A model generated the notes under the pieces. It saw only the letters and a list, made by a program, of their open reading frames with translations. It did not search any database and was not told the DNA's origin. Positions 35,269-49,812 of a stretch of DNA of 64,000 bases are shown here, in pieces (position 1 is the first letter of the stretch; each line of letters begins with the position of its first letter). Source of the DNA: Lepturacanthus savala (taxonomy: Eukaryota > Chordata > Actinopteri > Scombriformes > Trichiuridae); the NCBI GenBank assembly GCA_030544235.1, contig CM060478.1, positions 25,305,227 through 25,369,226 of the forward strand, in the 5' to 3' direction. Both the position numbers and the translations under genes were made by a program.

Positions 35269-38200
35269 CATAACAATTTACCATATCTTTATATTTTAAG
35301 CATAAATATCTGCAGAAAAACGCTGACAAGAACATTTTTTAAAGACGTATCTTTTTATTGATCCTCTGCTGAAAATATTAGTTTTTCCATCTTTCGAGGA
35401 GAGTAAAAAAACATTGAATTTTAGGATTAAAGAAAATATTGTCATTTATTAAGTATCTACAGATGTGATCAGACTGAACTTGGTGCTGATTTTGAATCAA
35501 TGCAAAGATGTGAGAATATATCAGTCCCTCCAGTTTTTCGTGATTTAGTGAAACCTGGGGTTTACCAGAAGGGTGCAAAATTGCTCGCAAATTATGAGAA
35601 AATTAATCACAAAATCAGTAGTTTTCAATTTGCATGGTGAACTCCTGATGGGACTGATGTATAGAAACACTGAGATGCAGATTAGGAAGAAGAAGAAACA
35701 GATCTATCCAAGTTAAAAATGTCTTTACATGAGGAAAAATTGCACTTATGACATTTAATGACTATACTTCATGACTCATAGACCAGAGAATCTATCTGGT
35801 GAAAAACAACACAGAATTTAAACAGTAGCTCCAGCTGATTTCTGTACAGTTATTAATAACGTTATCACATTTGATTTTATACTGAAGTAAAACTCATTTT
35901 GAACTCAAGCCAAACTTCAATAGGAAAGAATTTGAAGATACTCATCAATGTCACATCCGAATTGTGTTTATGTCAAAATCCTTTAGAAAGATTCATTAAT
36001 GCTGAAAAATCATGGACACTTGTCAGATAAATGTCTTTTAGGATAATAAAATCCAGTTTTTAAGAAGGTTTTGTTTTATTGTTAATAATTGCTTTCTCAC
36101 GATCCACTTTTTAAATATTATGTTTTAAAAAACAAAACCATTATTGGAATAAAACGTAATGACACATGCTGCACATTTAAATGAACTTTACTCACATTGA
36201 GTCAGTTAACAAAAATCATTGAATCATTTGTTCTTTCCATTTTCAATTGGCAATTAATAGTTATTGTACAAAAAACTGTTTTTTTTAATATTTAATTAAG
36301 GAATTAATATTTAATTGGTCAGGTTCACGTGACCTCTCTGTGGCGTGTTTGATTTATTATTATTATTATTTTATAGGTTTTGGTATGGCAAAATGTCTCT
36401 TTCCCCTGGAAATTTTCAAAAGAACAGCCCCTCCATGTACTTTCACATAGAAGAATGAAAAATTTTTTATTTTGCCAATAAAATATCCAAATTTCCACAA
36501 AAACCAACTCCTCCAAGGGGATTGATTGCAGCGTTTTGAAAAACAAGCTGAAAGTTTTATTTAATAATTTTATTTAATATTTCTGGCCACTGTAACAATC
36601 AGACACAGATAAAACACTGTGTTTAAAATTGGAAAATGTACTTTATTTATGAATAATAAATTGTAACAGAATAAATATGAAACAAAAGTATTCAATATTA
36701 TATGCAAATGTACTTAAAATTTAAATAAAATGTGCTAAAATGTAAAATTTTACCGTATGACTTAAAAAAAAAAAAATCAGGTTAAAACAGGCTATGAATA
36801 ACTGCAGTTCTTGTCATTTCTCAGCTTTAGTGGCTCCTTTGAGAATAATCCTACTGCCTATGTTCTTCAGCATAAATATAAGGTTTAATATTCTGCTGCT
36901 TTACTTATAGCCTAATGATGATGTCATTTAATAGGATTATTGCTGAAAATAACCGTACCTTCTGTTATTTGTGTATTCTGATTATTTACACATCATTAAA
37001 CATCATTACAGTCTTTATACAGCTATAAAACAGCTGTGTTGAGTATTTTTCTGCAGAAATAAAACTGTTTGGGAAACGTTGCAATAGACAATAATTCACA
37101 ACAGATGCATCAGATATTTTCAGGTATTAAATGCATACTACATCCATATAAAATAGTTTTTTTCACTAAAACCTCACCTCTAGTAGTTAGGACATTGTGA
37201 ATATGGTGAACTAAAAAAATCATTTTGATTATTTTTGGTGAACATTTTTCATCAATGAATTTTGCAGACGGTCCCTAGCGTGGATTTATGTTACCTGGAT
37301 ATATTTCCAGGTCACGTAAACCCAACTAATTAAATGTTAAACTCAAATTCAGTCATTTGCATTAGAATAATAAATAAGAAAATAACAAGTCCCCTTTTTA
37401 TTTTTGGACTTTTGATTGAAAATGTGAAGAACGAATGAACCACGTATTACCAAATATTCAAAATCTTTGTCACGAACAAAACTAATAGTACATTTTCTAC
37501 CACATGACTTATAACTCCTGACACATGATATTAAACAAAACACTCATTCTGCTGGAATAAAAATATTTAAAGAGTTCAAATTACACAAAAAGAACGATTC
37601 CACCTATTGTGGAATTGTGTGTGTGTGTGTGGTGTGTGTATGTTTGTGTGTGTGTTGGTTCATGACAGCTGCATGAAACATTGACACCTACTGGTCAAAA
37701 CTATATAAAACATCTTACAGCACCAGACATATTTTCTCTGTGTGTGTGTGTGTGTGTGTGTCTGCATTGTTGCACAGATATGATGCCAGGTAATTATTGT
37801 GCATCTTAAATCTTTTAGTTTTTACTTGTTTTAACTCAGCAGGAAAAAGATTCATTTATCATCAGCTCAGAATGAATAATAGAGATGTTGAAGAAGCAGG
37901 AAAAGGAAAGTTCAACATTTCCAAATAATATCGACAGATCAGTCTGGTAGAAAAAACAAGTCTTCACAAGAATAAAAAATAAGAAGTGATGTGATGCTAA
38001 TGTCTCTTATTGTTAATAAACGACAGCTGAGGCTTTAGCGTCTCTTCAGTCTGTCCTGTTGAATCCAGACAACATAAATCAGATGTTTGAGTTTCTGTTC
38101 TCTGTTCATCATCATTACCAGCTGCCAATCAGTAACTTCAAAACTTCCGCCGTCGTATTTCCACCTTCAGTCTGGAATCTGGTTTATTCCAGGACTCTTT

Positions 38201-38664
38201 TATTTTCAGCTTCCACAGTCCAACTAACACAAAGTATCTAGTGCATCAGACAGTGATGGATTATTAAAAAAAACCTGATTATTGTGGTGCTGCTGCTCTG
38301 TTTCTAAATGTTTCTATTGCCCAGCATGTGACAGCAGGACTGAACCAGGTTTATCAGAGACCTGATCAGTCCTGAAGCTTCAACAACGCTCATCACTGAT
38401 TCTGTCATCTTTATATTCTGAGAGTGAATCTTCAGACAAAGCTCTGATGAGAGGGAGTGGTTCATCATTAATGACTAACTAACCCACACAGATGCCAGGG
38501 ACATCAAGAACATGAAGTTTATTTTTCATGTGTTTGGCCATAGTGTTCACTGAGTTATTTTACTGATGCTTTTTGACAATTATTTTGTTTTCAGGTTGTC
38601 ATTTTTATGCTTTAATATACACATGTTGGATGAAGAGTAATATCACTTCTGTTGTATTTGATGC
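35269..38664. other. AT-rich intergenic DNA
   Basis: There is no convincing coding frame, RNA gene or complete transposon. TG microsatellites lie at 37616-37660 and 37738-37761. The stretches 35520-35640 and 36310-36545 have the patchy look of old interspersed repeats but could not be assigned to a family. Confidence 0.5.
37616..37761. repeat. Two TG microsatellites
   Basis: (TG)n with interruptions at 37616-37660, and a purer (TG)n at 37738-37761, separated by about 80 bp of other sequence. Confidence 0.85.
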
Positions 38665-40752
38665 ATCACGTCAGGCTGTACACAACACGTCAAAATGGAC
38701 AAGAAGGACAAGACAGATAAGATGGACAAGAAGGACATGTCACATCAGGACAGACACGTCACGTTAGAACAGAAGTTTCAGGTCAGAATAGTCACGTCAA
38801 GGTAGGACAGACATGTCACATTAGGACAGACATATCAGGACAGAGACATCAAGTCAAAACAGACACATCACATCAGAATGGACATGTCACATCAAGACAG
38901 ACACGTCACGTCAGGACAAACACGTCATATGAGGAAAGACACGTCAGATAACGACAGAAATGTCAGGATGCACACGTCATATTAGAACAGACATGTCATG
39001 TCAGGATGGACACGTCACGTGAAAATAGATATGACATCAGGATGGACCTGTGAAGTTAGGATGGACACATCCTATCAGAATCAGTCAGGACAGACATGTC
39101 ACACATGTCAGGACAAACGCATGATATCAGGACAGACACGTAATGTCAAGATGAACATGTCACATTAGGAAACAAGTTACATCAGAGCAAACACATCACA
39201 ACAGAATGGATACATCACGTCAGGACAGACACGTCACATCAGGACAGACATGTTACATCAAGATGGACACATCATGTCAGGAAAGACATGTCACATCTAG
39301 ACAGACATTTGACATCAGGATGGACATGTCATGTCAGGACAGATACATTACATAAGGACAGATAAATCACATCAGAATGGACACGTCACATCAGGATGGA
39401 CACATCACTTCGGGACAGACGTCAAATCAGGACGGACATGTCAGGACGAACACGTGATGTCAGGTCTAACACGTGATGTCAGGTCTAACATGTGATGTCA
39501 GGACAGACATGTGACGTTAGAACGGACACCCCACCTCAGGACGGACATGTCACATCAGGACTGGCACTTTAAATCAGGACAGTCACGTCATATTAAGACA
39601 CACGTCACATCGAAACAGAAATGTCACATCAGGATGGACATGTCACGTCAGGACAGAAACGTCACATCAGAATAGATACATGACATCAGGACAGACCCAT
39701 AAAGTTAGGATGGACACATCCCATCAGAATAACATCAAGATGGACACATGACATCAAGACCGACACGTCATGTCAGCATGGACACGTCACATTAGGAAGG
39801 ACATGGCACATCAGGACTTCAAATCAGGAAAGATAAGTCACATTAAGACAGACTCGTCACGTCAGGACAGAAACGTCACATCAGGACAGACAATTCACAT
39901 CAGAATAGATATGTGACATCATGTGGACCCGTCACTTAATGACAGAAATATCAGGATGGACACATGACGTCAGAACAGACATATTATTTCACGACAGACA
40001 TGTGACGTCAGAATGGACACGTCATTCCAGGATGGACACATCACAATAGGAAGGACACGTTACATCAGAGCAGACACATCACAACAGAATGGACACATGT
40101 CAGGACAGACACGTCACATAAGTACAGACATGTCAGGATAAATACTTGATGTCAGGACGAACATGTGATATCAGGACAGAAACGTGATGTCAGGAAGGAC
40201 ACCTCAGGTCAACATGGACATGTCACATTAGGAAGGACACATCACTTTACGACGGACATGTCACATCAGGACTGATACTTCAAATCAGGAAAGACACATC
40301 ACATTGGAAGAGACATTAAGAGAGACACGGCACAACAGATTGGACACATCAGGACAGGCGCGTCACATCAGGACAGGCGCGTCACATCAGGACAGGCACG
40401 TCACATCAGGACGAACACATCATGCAGGAAAGACATTTCATGTCAGGAAAGACACGTCACATCAGGACAGACATGTCAGGATGGACATGTCATGTCAGGA
40501 CAGTCACGTCATGTCAGGAAAGACACGTCACAGTAGGCCAGACACATCAGGATGGACACATCATGTTCATCACATCAGGACAGACACGTGAGTTGGGACA
40601 GACAAGTTACATTAGGACAGACACAATATGTCGGGACAGACATGTCAGGACATGATATGTCACATCAAGACGAACACGTCACATAAGGACAGACATGTCA
40701 GGATGGACACGTTTCACCAGGATGGACATGTCATGTCAGGTGAGACACTTGT
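38665..40752. repeat. Degenerate ~19-bp minisatellite rich in GGACAGACACGTCACATCA
   Basis: About 2.1 kb of diverged tandem units of roughly 18-20 bp. Each is built from GGACAGACA or GGATGGACA plus a CACGTCACATCA-type half. Unit length and spacing vary much more than in the 21-bp family, indicating an older array. Open frames here (for example 40304-40591) are repeat translations. The word ACGTCA recurs dozens of times. Confidence 0.9.
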
Positions 40753-41630
40753 CCACCAGGTTCCTACAGTGGTCCTGTAAGACCAGTTTCAGTCTCCATG
40801 TGCATGACGTGCTGTGCATAAAGGGGGCGGGGCTTCCTCACCTCTGACCTATGGGGTGCAAGCGTTAGAAGAAGATGTCACTAGAAGATAATGTCATGGA
40901 CATTACCACTACAGGTGTTACTCAGTCATTGAGTTACTAGTCATGTGACTGAGCTTTGTCTGATGAGTTAATTCATGCGGTGAAGGTGTGATGTCACTGA
41001 CGAGACATATTTGTAGTTTTAGGAACTAAAAGTCAACACTGTAATTATAGTTTTACATCTCTCTCAAGCTTCTCTCATTAATTTTAATGAGCATCTATGA
41101 TCTAGATTGCAGTGACTACATAGTTGTGACATCACAACTTCACAGAAGTCCTGACAGCTCGTTTTAAGGCACAGTTTCTGAACAGGTGCTGTGTGCATTT
41201 CTCTGTGGATTGAGTGTTTTGAGAACTTCATATAACTTTATAGAACTTTCTGACAATTAAAACCTCACTTTCTATGATACAGAACCTTTAAAGTTATTTA
41301 ATCTGAGCTTCAACCCCAGTGATTAGAAGCTTCCAGATCCTGGATCAGTGATGAGTGTTTCAGGATGTTTCAAAACTCACGGACGAGAGAGTTTCCATGG
41401 AGTTAGCCCTTCGTGCTGTGATTGGTCGCCTGGATGTCCGGTGACCCAGTGCTGCGTGCGGATTCCACTCTCTTCATCACTGGATCCGTTTCAAACCCAC
41501 AGAACATTCTGTCAGGTCCACGTAGATCAGTGAATAGGTCAAAGAGTGACTCTGTGGAAACTGTGGTACCTGCAGCTCAGGTGTTTTTTTGAGTGGATGT
41601 TACCATGGCAACGGAGCAGATGAGCAGGTG
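40753..41630. other. Region downstream of rnf166 (probable 3' UTR in part)
   Basis: Lies immediately 3' of the rnf166 stop codon (minus-strand gene), so its right part should be 3' UTR. No unambiguous polyadenylation signal could be chosen. No other coding sequence was seen. Confidence 0.4.
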
Positions 41631-41696
41631 TCAGTTTTCAGCCAAGGAAAGAGCCAGAGCTGCCTGCAGCGCTGCCTCCTCATCAATACTGTAGTC
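41631..41696 (-). CDS. rnf166: rnf166 coding exon 6 (C-terminus and stop)
   Basis: Acceptor GTTTCAG|GACTAC. It encodes DYSIDEEAALQAALALSLAE, N and a TGA stop. The acidic-to-alanine pattern with A-x3-S is a ubiquitin-interacting motif. Too short to be noticed without the neighbouring exons. Confidence 0.95.
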   Translation of the reverse strand, partial: DYSIDEEAALQAALALSLAEN

Positions 41697-44600
41697 CTGA
41701 AACACAAACAGTGTGGTCAAACAATCAGCCGTTAAGGACATACACTCACCGGCCACTTTATTAGGTACACCTGTCCAACTGCTCGTTAACACTTAATTTC
41801 TAATCAGCCAATCACATGGCGGCAACTCAGTGCATTTAGGCATGTAGACATGGTCAAGACAATCTCCTGCAGTTCAAACCGAGCATCAGTTTGGGGAAGA
41901 AAGGTGATTTGAGTGACTTTGAACGTGGCATGGTTGTTGGTGCCAGAAGGGCTGGTCTGAGTATTTCAGAAACTGCTGATCTACTGGGATTTTCACACAC
42001 AACCATCTCTAGGGTTTACAGAGAATGGTCCGAAAAAGAAAAAATATCCAGTGAGCGGCAGTTCTGTGGGCGGAAATGCCTTGTTGATGCCAGAGGTCAG
42101 AGGAGAATGGCCAGACTGGTTGGAGCTGATAGAAAGGCAACAGTGACTCAAATAACCACCCGTTACAACCAAGGTAGGCAGAAGAGCATCTCTGAATGCA
42201 CAGTACGTCCAACTTTGAGGCAGATGGGCTACAGCAGCAGAAGACCACGCCGGGTGCCACTCCTTTCAGCTAAGAACAGGAAACTGAGGCTACAATTTGC
42301 ACAAGCTCATCGAAATTGGACAATAGAAGATTGGAAAAACGTTGCCTGGTCTGATGAGTCTCGATTTCTGCTGCGACATTCGGATGGTAGGGTCAGAATT
42401 TGGCGTCAACAACATGAAAGCATGGATCCATCCTGCCTTGTATCAACGGTTCAGGCTGGTGGTGGTGGTGTAATGGTGTGGGGAATATTTTCTTGGCACT
42501 CTTTGGGCCCCTTGGTACCAATTGAGCATCGTTGCAATGCCACAGCCTACCTGAGTATTGTTGCTGACCATGTCCATCCCTTTATGACCACAATGTACCC
42601 AACTTCTGATGGCTACTTTCAGCAGGATAATGCACCATGTCATAAAGCTGGAATCATCTCAGACTGGTTTCTTGAACACGACAATGAGTTCACTGTACTC
42701 AAATGGCCTCCACAGTCACCAGATCTCAATCCAATAGAGCATCTTTGGGATGTGGTGGAACGGGAGATTCACATCATGGATGTGCAACTGACAAATCTGC
42801 ACCAACTGTGTGATGCCATCATGTCAATATGGACCAAACTCTCTGAGGAATGCTTCCAGCACCTTGTTGAATCTATGCCACGAAGAATTGAGGCAGTTCT
42901 GAAGGCAAAAGGGGGTCCAACCTGTTACTAGCATGGTGTACCTAATAAAGTGGCCGGTGAGTGTATGTGTCCAACCCAAGGTCCGGGGCCAAATCTGGGC
43001 CACCACCTCATTTTCTGTGTCCCCTCCAGAGCTTCACAGACTTGTGTGATTTATTGAGAGAAAGTGAATAAATGTTTGAACAGAAACACACTGGTCACGT
43101 TGTCTTTGTACGACTTCATTAACTCCAAAATCTTTTCTCAATCGGCCACGAAGGTTGTTTAAAATCAGGAAAGTTTCTGTTTTTCCTTATTTTCCTTTGT
43201 TGAAGTACATCTGTCATTACTTTCTGGTACTTTCTATTCTTTAATATTTAGCATAGCAACACAAAACCATAGATTCCAATCTTTGAAAAATCCATTAAAT
43301 AAATCCAATAGTTAATAGTGGTTATCAGCATATTCTTGTATGAGTCTCTAGATATCTGTGATGATTTTACATGTTTTGATGCAACATTTTAATAATTAGA
43401 CACTAACAACAATAGAACATTATTTCTGTATCAGCAGATTTTTAAATTCTGGTTAAAAATCTTAGCAAATTGTCACCAGCACTATTATGAGTGGAGAGGT
43501 AATTATCTAATAACATATATAACAATATTTAGGATTCAATCATAGCCTAGCTAAATATGCCTATTACCTTTATAAATGATGTTTTTATATTTCATGTTAC
43601 TAGCTGTTGGGTTTTCTTCCTCTTCCTCCTAACTTTCTGCTATAGTCCATTCTAACTTACAGCTGCAGCAGTGTTACTGCTACACTTAAATATGTGTAGG
43701 CTGCATTAATACCTCTACTTCTATCCAGGTTAAATAACTACAGCTTTTTATTCTGCATTCTGTATTATCAGAAGAAGTATTCTTCTTTTTTGGGTTAATA
43801 AAACCACTTTTTTTGTCCAGTGTCTTTGTGCCTCACTGCTTGGTCCTTCTTCTAATTTAGTGTTACAATCACTTTAATTTTTACATGAAGAACAGGAGCA
43901 GATATGCTGGACTCACCACGAAGGTGTCGTAGCAGAACTTGTGTCTGTGCAGCAGATGCTGCAGGAAGTTGGAGCTCTTGTAGCTCGGGTCTCCCCACGG
44001 CATCGCCGAGCACACAGGACACACCTGCACACACAGACACAAAATTATTACCTGTTAATTACCCCTTAATTAATCTATTAGATGTTTGGGCTATAAAACA
44101 TCAGAAAATTGTGAAATGTGACTTGTTTCACCCACAAAGGTTTAGTTTTCTGTGATAGAGCCTAAAGAATCCCTACATCCATTATGTTAACGGGTCGGTT
44201 TTGATCCATGTCTTAAATCAGCTTCAAAATACAGTAAATACAATTATTTATCAACTAGTTAGTTTCTTATCTCTTGGTTACCTTGTTAGGTTCCTTAACC
44301 ATGAAAATATTGGTTTTAATATTTTTGTTGTGGTGTCTCTGGGCTTTTTTTTGTTGGTATACCCCTCAATATCAATCTGATGGTCAAATGAACCTGAATA
44401 GGTTAGGTTAATATAACTTATTGTATATACCAATAATATAACTGACCCTAACACAAAGGTCATAATTTCAACCAAAGCATTTTATAATTTAGTGAAAAAA
44501 TGTTTTATTTTATTGAACGAGAGGTACCTGATAAAGTCAAAAAACCTTAATCTAGCAAACAAATGGTTATTTTATGCATTTAAAATCTATAATGGAGAGA

Positions 44601-47600
44601 TGGGGGTTAAATGACTGAATATGATTATTCAATTATCAAAATAGTAAATAATAATATAATAAGAAATAAGCAGTAAGGACATTTGCTATATAGGACATAT
44701 TTGGACATATGTACTGACTTTTGTCCAATAAATCACTTTGTCCTTTACTCACTATTCTAGATAGAAATAGAAGTTGAGTCAGTTTCAGTTAACATTCTTA
44801 CTGAATCACTGTTCCTGTAAAGATAAATAATCATATGTTTGAAATGACTTCAAATGGAATTTAAGTTTTATGGAATTGCAAAGGAAACAGGAGATAAATT
44901 AGTCCGATTTCCTTCCTGCTTCCTTCATTTTATCAGATGCTTTCATGTTGATGTTTTCAGATTAATTCCCATCACTAGTCCTGATACTGACAGTAGCTCC
45001 ACCTATACTAGATCTATATCATTTTGCTGTTATAGTAGATTTGTGTATGTTGTGTTATATTATTTTATTATAAAGTGGTTTATTCCAGACCAGGTTCTCA
45101 CCACTTTATTGGGGTCATTTCGGTGGTTTTCCATACAGTGTTTCACCAGTTCCTGCTGCTCCAGGTTTCTGGTTCCACAGAATGGACACACGAACGTTGA
45201 CCGGTTTGGAATATTGCTGCAGACACACACACCAAACACATGAATCACATATCACTGCTGTTCCTATGGTTAGAATATCACAAAAAGTTGATTTATTTCA
45301 GTCATTTCATTCAAAAAGTGAAACTTGTATAATGTCTACATTCATTACACACAGACTGACATATTTCATGTTTATTTCTTTTAATACTGATGATTATAAC
45401 TGACAACTAATGAGAACCCCAAATTCAGTATCTCAGAACATTAGAATATTGTAGAAAGGTTGAATATTGAAGACACCTGGTTCTACACTCTAATCACATA
45501 ATTAACTCTAAATACCTACAAAGGCCTTTAAATGGTCCCAGTCTAGTTCTGTAGGATCCACCATCACAGAGAAGATGCTGACCCGACAGGTGTCCTAAAG
45601 ATGGGAGTATGTTTAAATGTATTTATGAATTTAGTTGAATTGTCTTGATCATGTATTATTGATTATAATATTATTACTTTTTCTCCATTTATTAATTTTA
45701 TTTTCATTTATTTATTCATTTTAATTTTATTCATCATCATTATTATTATTATTAAATCCATATAACAAGAGTAGCTGGTGCCTGGTAAGAAAAGGTCCAT
45801 AAAAGTACATATTGTAATATTCCTCATTACTGCTCATCCACTGAAATCCAGGAGTCTTAAATGTGTAACGTCCAGAGTTTACTTGAAACAACATAATTTA
45901 GTGTATTTTTATGACATAGACAGTCATTGCACCACAGCTGTACTATGGGAGCCCCACAACAAGAACTCACAACAGAGACACAGCAGACATTTTTTTTTTC
46001 TTTTTTCTTTCAAAGTAGAGCAGCAGGTCCTCTGGTGTTAGTTTAGTTTTGCTGTCCACTGTGAGCGAATCACTATATCACACTATGAACACTTCAAAAC
46101 TAGAGTGCCCATTTACATCATTATTACGGTAATGAGACTTCATGGTGCATTGAAGTGCACCTCATTGATACTGCAATCGACTGAAGTTTTTAAATATTTT
46201 TGTTTTCATTTAGTGAAATACATTAATCTGTAATTACTTCCTTGATTAAATGCGTTTACCATGTGCTATGGTAACCATTAACAAACTGTAATTTACATAC
46301 CAAAATATAAGGTGATTTATACTGTCTACCATCTATGGTTCAAATTATACCACAATATAAATTTTAGGCCATATCACCACTAATTTTGTGTACATACTCC
46401 CCTCAGCTTATTTAGCATATTTCAGTTTTCTTTATTGCTATTACTGGTGTATAGCATAGCATAGGTACCACATATTAGATCTCAGTCAGTTGATGAAAAC
46501 ATTTGTAGTGAGTTCAGACATAGACATGAACTACCTCTGTATTGTTGTGTCTGTAGTTGACAAAATACAATCTAATGTTTATCCTAAGTAGCTATAATTT
46601 ATGCCAAATAGGGAAATATGGTGATGTTTTTTCTTGTTTGTCTTGGTCTGGGTCTTGAGTTTAACTGGTCTTGGTCTTGATGTGGTCTGTCTTGGTCTTG
46701 TCTTGGTCTTGATACTCTCTGGTCTCAGTTTAGGCTGGTGTGGGGACGACAGGAAGCAGCTGGTACCTGGGTATAGGTTGAGATGTGGGAACCACGGGAA
46801 TGAACTTGGGGCAGTTGATGATCTGCTCCTGGACTTTAGCACAGGAAGCGATGTGGGACCTCATCTTCACCAGAGACACCTGAGAATAAACAGGTTTATA
46901 CAGAGAATAATCTGCTGCAGCCAGTTACATGGTGTCTTCATCAGTGATTGGCTTTCATTCAGGTCTCACATAGAGCACCTTACCAAGAAATGATTTTATC
47001 GCCATAGGGCTTGCTTTACATTCGTAGCCAAGAAGAGGCTGCTGGCTACCACCTTTCTTCTTGTACTGGACTATGGTGACCTTCTCTATATGCATGCCCA
47101 CATAAGTGGGCCCACACAAGCCCACACAAGTGTTTGTAATCTCTGGATTCTGTTTATCACAGTGCTCTGAGGGTCATTACATCTTGTAAAGCCCTTACCC
47201 ATCATTGTACCCTTGATGGTAGAGTGGAGTGGTCCTCACTAGCTGCACATTGTCTAACACGGGGGTCACCGGCCCTTCTGGACCAGGATTGGTGACCCCT
47301 GGTCTAACACATCGGCACACCTTTATCTACAAAGCCATCTGGGGCCTACACCCTCAATATTTATGCTATATTTCAAGAACCCACAGTACTCACTCCCTAC
47401 ACTCCCATGAACACTACCATCTTAATCAACCCTCAGCGAACACTTTTTCATGTACTACACCTGATGCCTAGAATAAACTTCAAAGGAATCTGAAACTCAA
47501 AGAACCGATTTCACTTGGTGCATTTAATTTTCAGGAACTTGAAATCTGCAACCTTTCCTTTCTGAGTCCCTCATCGTCTGACTTCTGATCTGACAAGATT

Positions 47601-49723
47601 GCTCCCTTCATTCTACTGTTGATGACTTGTTGACTGATTGATTAACTGTCTCATTGGTTAATTGATTGATATACTGTATTTTTGCTTCTGTCTTGGCCAA
47701 TGGGAAAAACCTGGGAAAATAAAGGCAAAATATATTTTTTAAATGTGGCCACTACATAGGGCCTCCTATGCAGATGTCCAGACCAGGTCTTCATGGTCAG
47801 CGAGGAAGAGCTGTCCAGACGTGGCTAACTAAGAGTGGAGGACAATGAAATATGAACTCATGAAAACACAGGATGACGCTCTTCTTCCTCCCTGCACCTT
47901 AGTGCATCATAAAATGTCAAATAAACTAAATAATGAATGCAAATGCTTGACTTTATATGGTGCAGATATTGATAAAACTATTTTTTTCTTTTGGTTGTTA
48001 TCGGTTACACAACATAATCCATCCATGCATCATGGAAACCTGCTCAGATGTTTTTTCTAACATGATGAAGGGCCTGGTACCTTCTTGCTGCAGCCTCTGC
48101 ATGGAGCCTTGTATGCAGTCAGCTGCTTCTCCACGCTGCTGGAATGCTCCACCTTCTTGGGGTCAAAGGGCACTCGGCAGAGGGGACAGAGGGGGGACGT
48201 CACCTGCAGACATGGCTGCAGACACTCACTACAGAATCTGAAACAGACGACAGAAATCATGTCAAAAGAAGCAGAATCTGCTGGGGCTGAAATGTGCGTT
48301 TTGGGTATAATATTCATTATTTGATTATTTGTGATGTCACATCTTGTAGTTAGTTCAGAGTTATTCATGTGATCACTGTAACAGAGACTAAGAGGTTCAG
48401 CAGAGCTCCAATGTTTTCTGTTATTTGTCATCACATCAGTCACACTTTATTTTTGTTTTAATTGGTTTGGTGCAAAAAGGACTAATAAAGTGTCAGAATC
48501 CAAAATTGTTTCAACAGGAATCCAAAAAAAAATCTGTCACCATCTGGAAAAGATGTTGACAGATTTTTTTTTTCCGATAAGAGATAAATAAAGCTTCCGA
48601 GCGGCCAGGATCCTTCAAAAAGCAGTTACTGATTGGCTGATTTTCACTTCAAGCTACTATATGACATCATAAAATCAAGGAAGTACAAATGACCTGTGAA
48701 ACTGAAAAGTTTCTAAATCCAGGCTGTGAGCATTTCTGTGTTTTTACTGAGCTGCCATTTGCATGGGACAGTTTTTATATAACTTTTATATATAAAGTAA
48801 AATAAAATTAAAGTGGTTAGTTGCATGATCTGGAACCTTAAGTAAGAGAATAAAAATGTTATTCTACACATTTTAGCTGGTATTTACATATTTGTGAGAC
48901 AATAACCCCATAAAGTAAAACATGAATAAACTAGACAATGAAGTTTAAATAGTGACAGTTGGGTCTGTGCTCTGCTGTTGTCGGGGGTTGGTGCACCGTA
49001 ATCAATTGCACCAAAATTGATTTCCACCACGTGGCTAAGGATGCTGCTGGACCTTCATTTTATCAATCTCGAAAAGTTTGGTGAGCATTGGACTTTTAGA
49101 TCCAAAGTTATCAAGGAAACCCATGAACCAATCAGCTTTTCAGCCTGACATCATGAGCCAATCAGCTTTCAGGAGGCGGGACCTCGATATCATGGAATTG
49201 GTTTGACTGGTCGTCCACATGATGCCACCAAGTTATATGGTTGTAGGAGCTTTAGATGCAAAGTTATTCACTCTAGGCTCAGGACCATGGATTTATTATA
49301 GACCTGGATCTGGTTCTTCCTCCCAGTGATCACTCCTGGTACTGTAACAAAAAATCCCATGAACCCAAAAATCATTTTTCCCATAGACATCAATAGTAAA
49401 AGAGAAGTTGATAAAACTGTCTCCAGGACACCCCCAGCTATAACCCTGCTATTACTGATCCTAGATTTTTAATTCATGGACTTTTTATCCATCAAAAACT
49501 TTTATAACACACAGAAAAGCTCTGGAAAAGTCTCTATTCCCTTTTCCCTTTGTGATGTCACAGCTGGTCATGCTGTGTCTCTGGAGCAAAGATGGGTTTT
49601 TTATTCATCTATTGTTTTTTTTATTTACTTATTTTTCTTCGAACGTTTTTTTATGTGGCCAGCAAGTGAATTAAACGGCTCAAATGTGAGTTGTTTTTTC
49701 CCACAATTTACACAATTTACTGG

Positions 49724-49812
<89 letters not shown>

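Noticed and set aside
35500..36560. Possible old interspersed repeats near 35520-35640 and 36310-36545
   Set aside because: They look repeat-like, but I found no termini, target duplication or coding remnant that would support a family assignment.
38665..40752. CRISPR-like or coding interpretation of the 19-bp-type repeat (frames at 40304-40655)
   Set aside because: Units are degenerate with no constant repeat-spacer pattern, in eukaryotic DNA; the frames only translate the repeat.
41743..42963. Calling the Tc1-like copy in rnf166 intron 5 fully active
   Set aside because: The expected start codon is TTG; without an intact ATG a complete transposase is unlikely, so only near-intactness is claimed.
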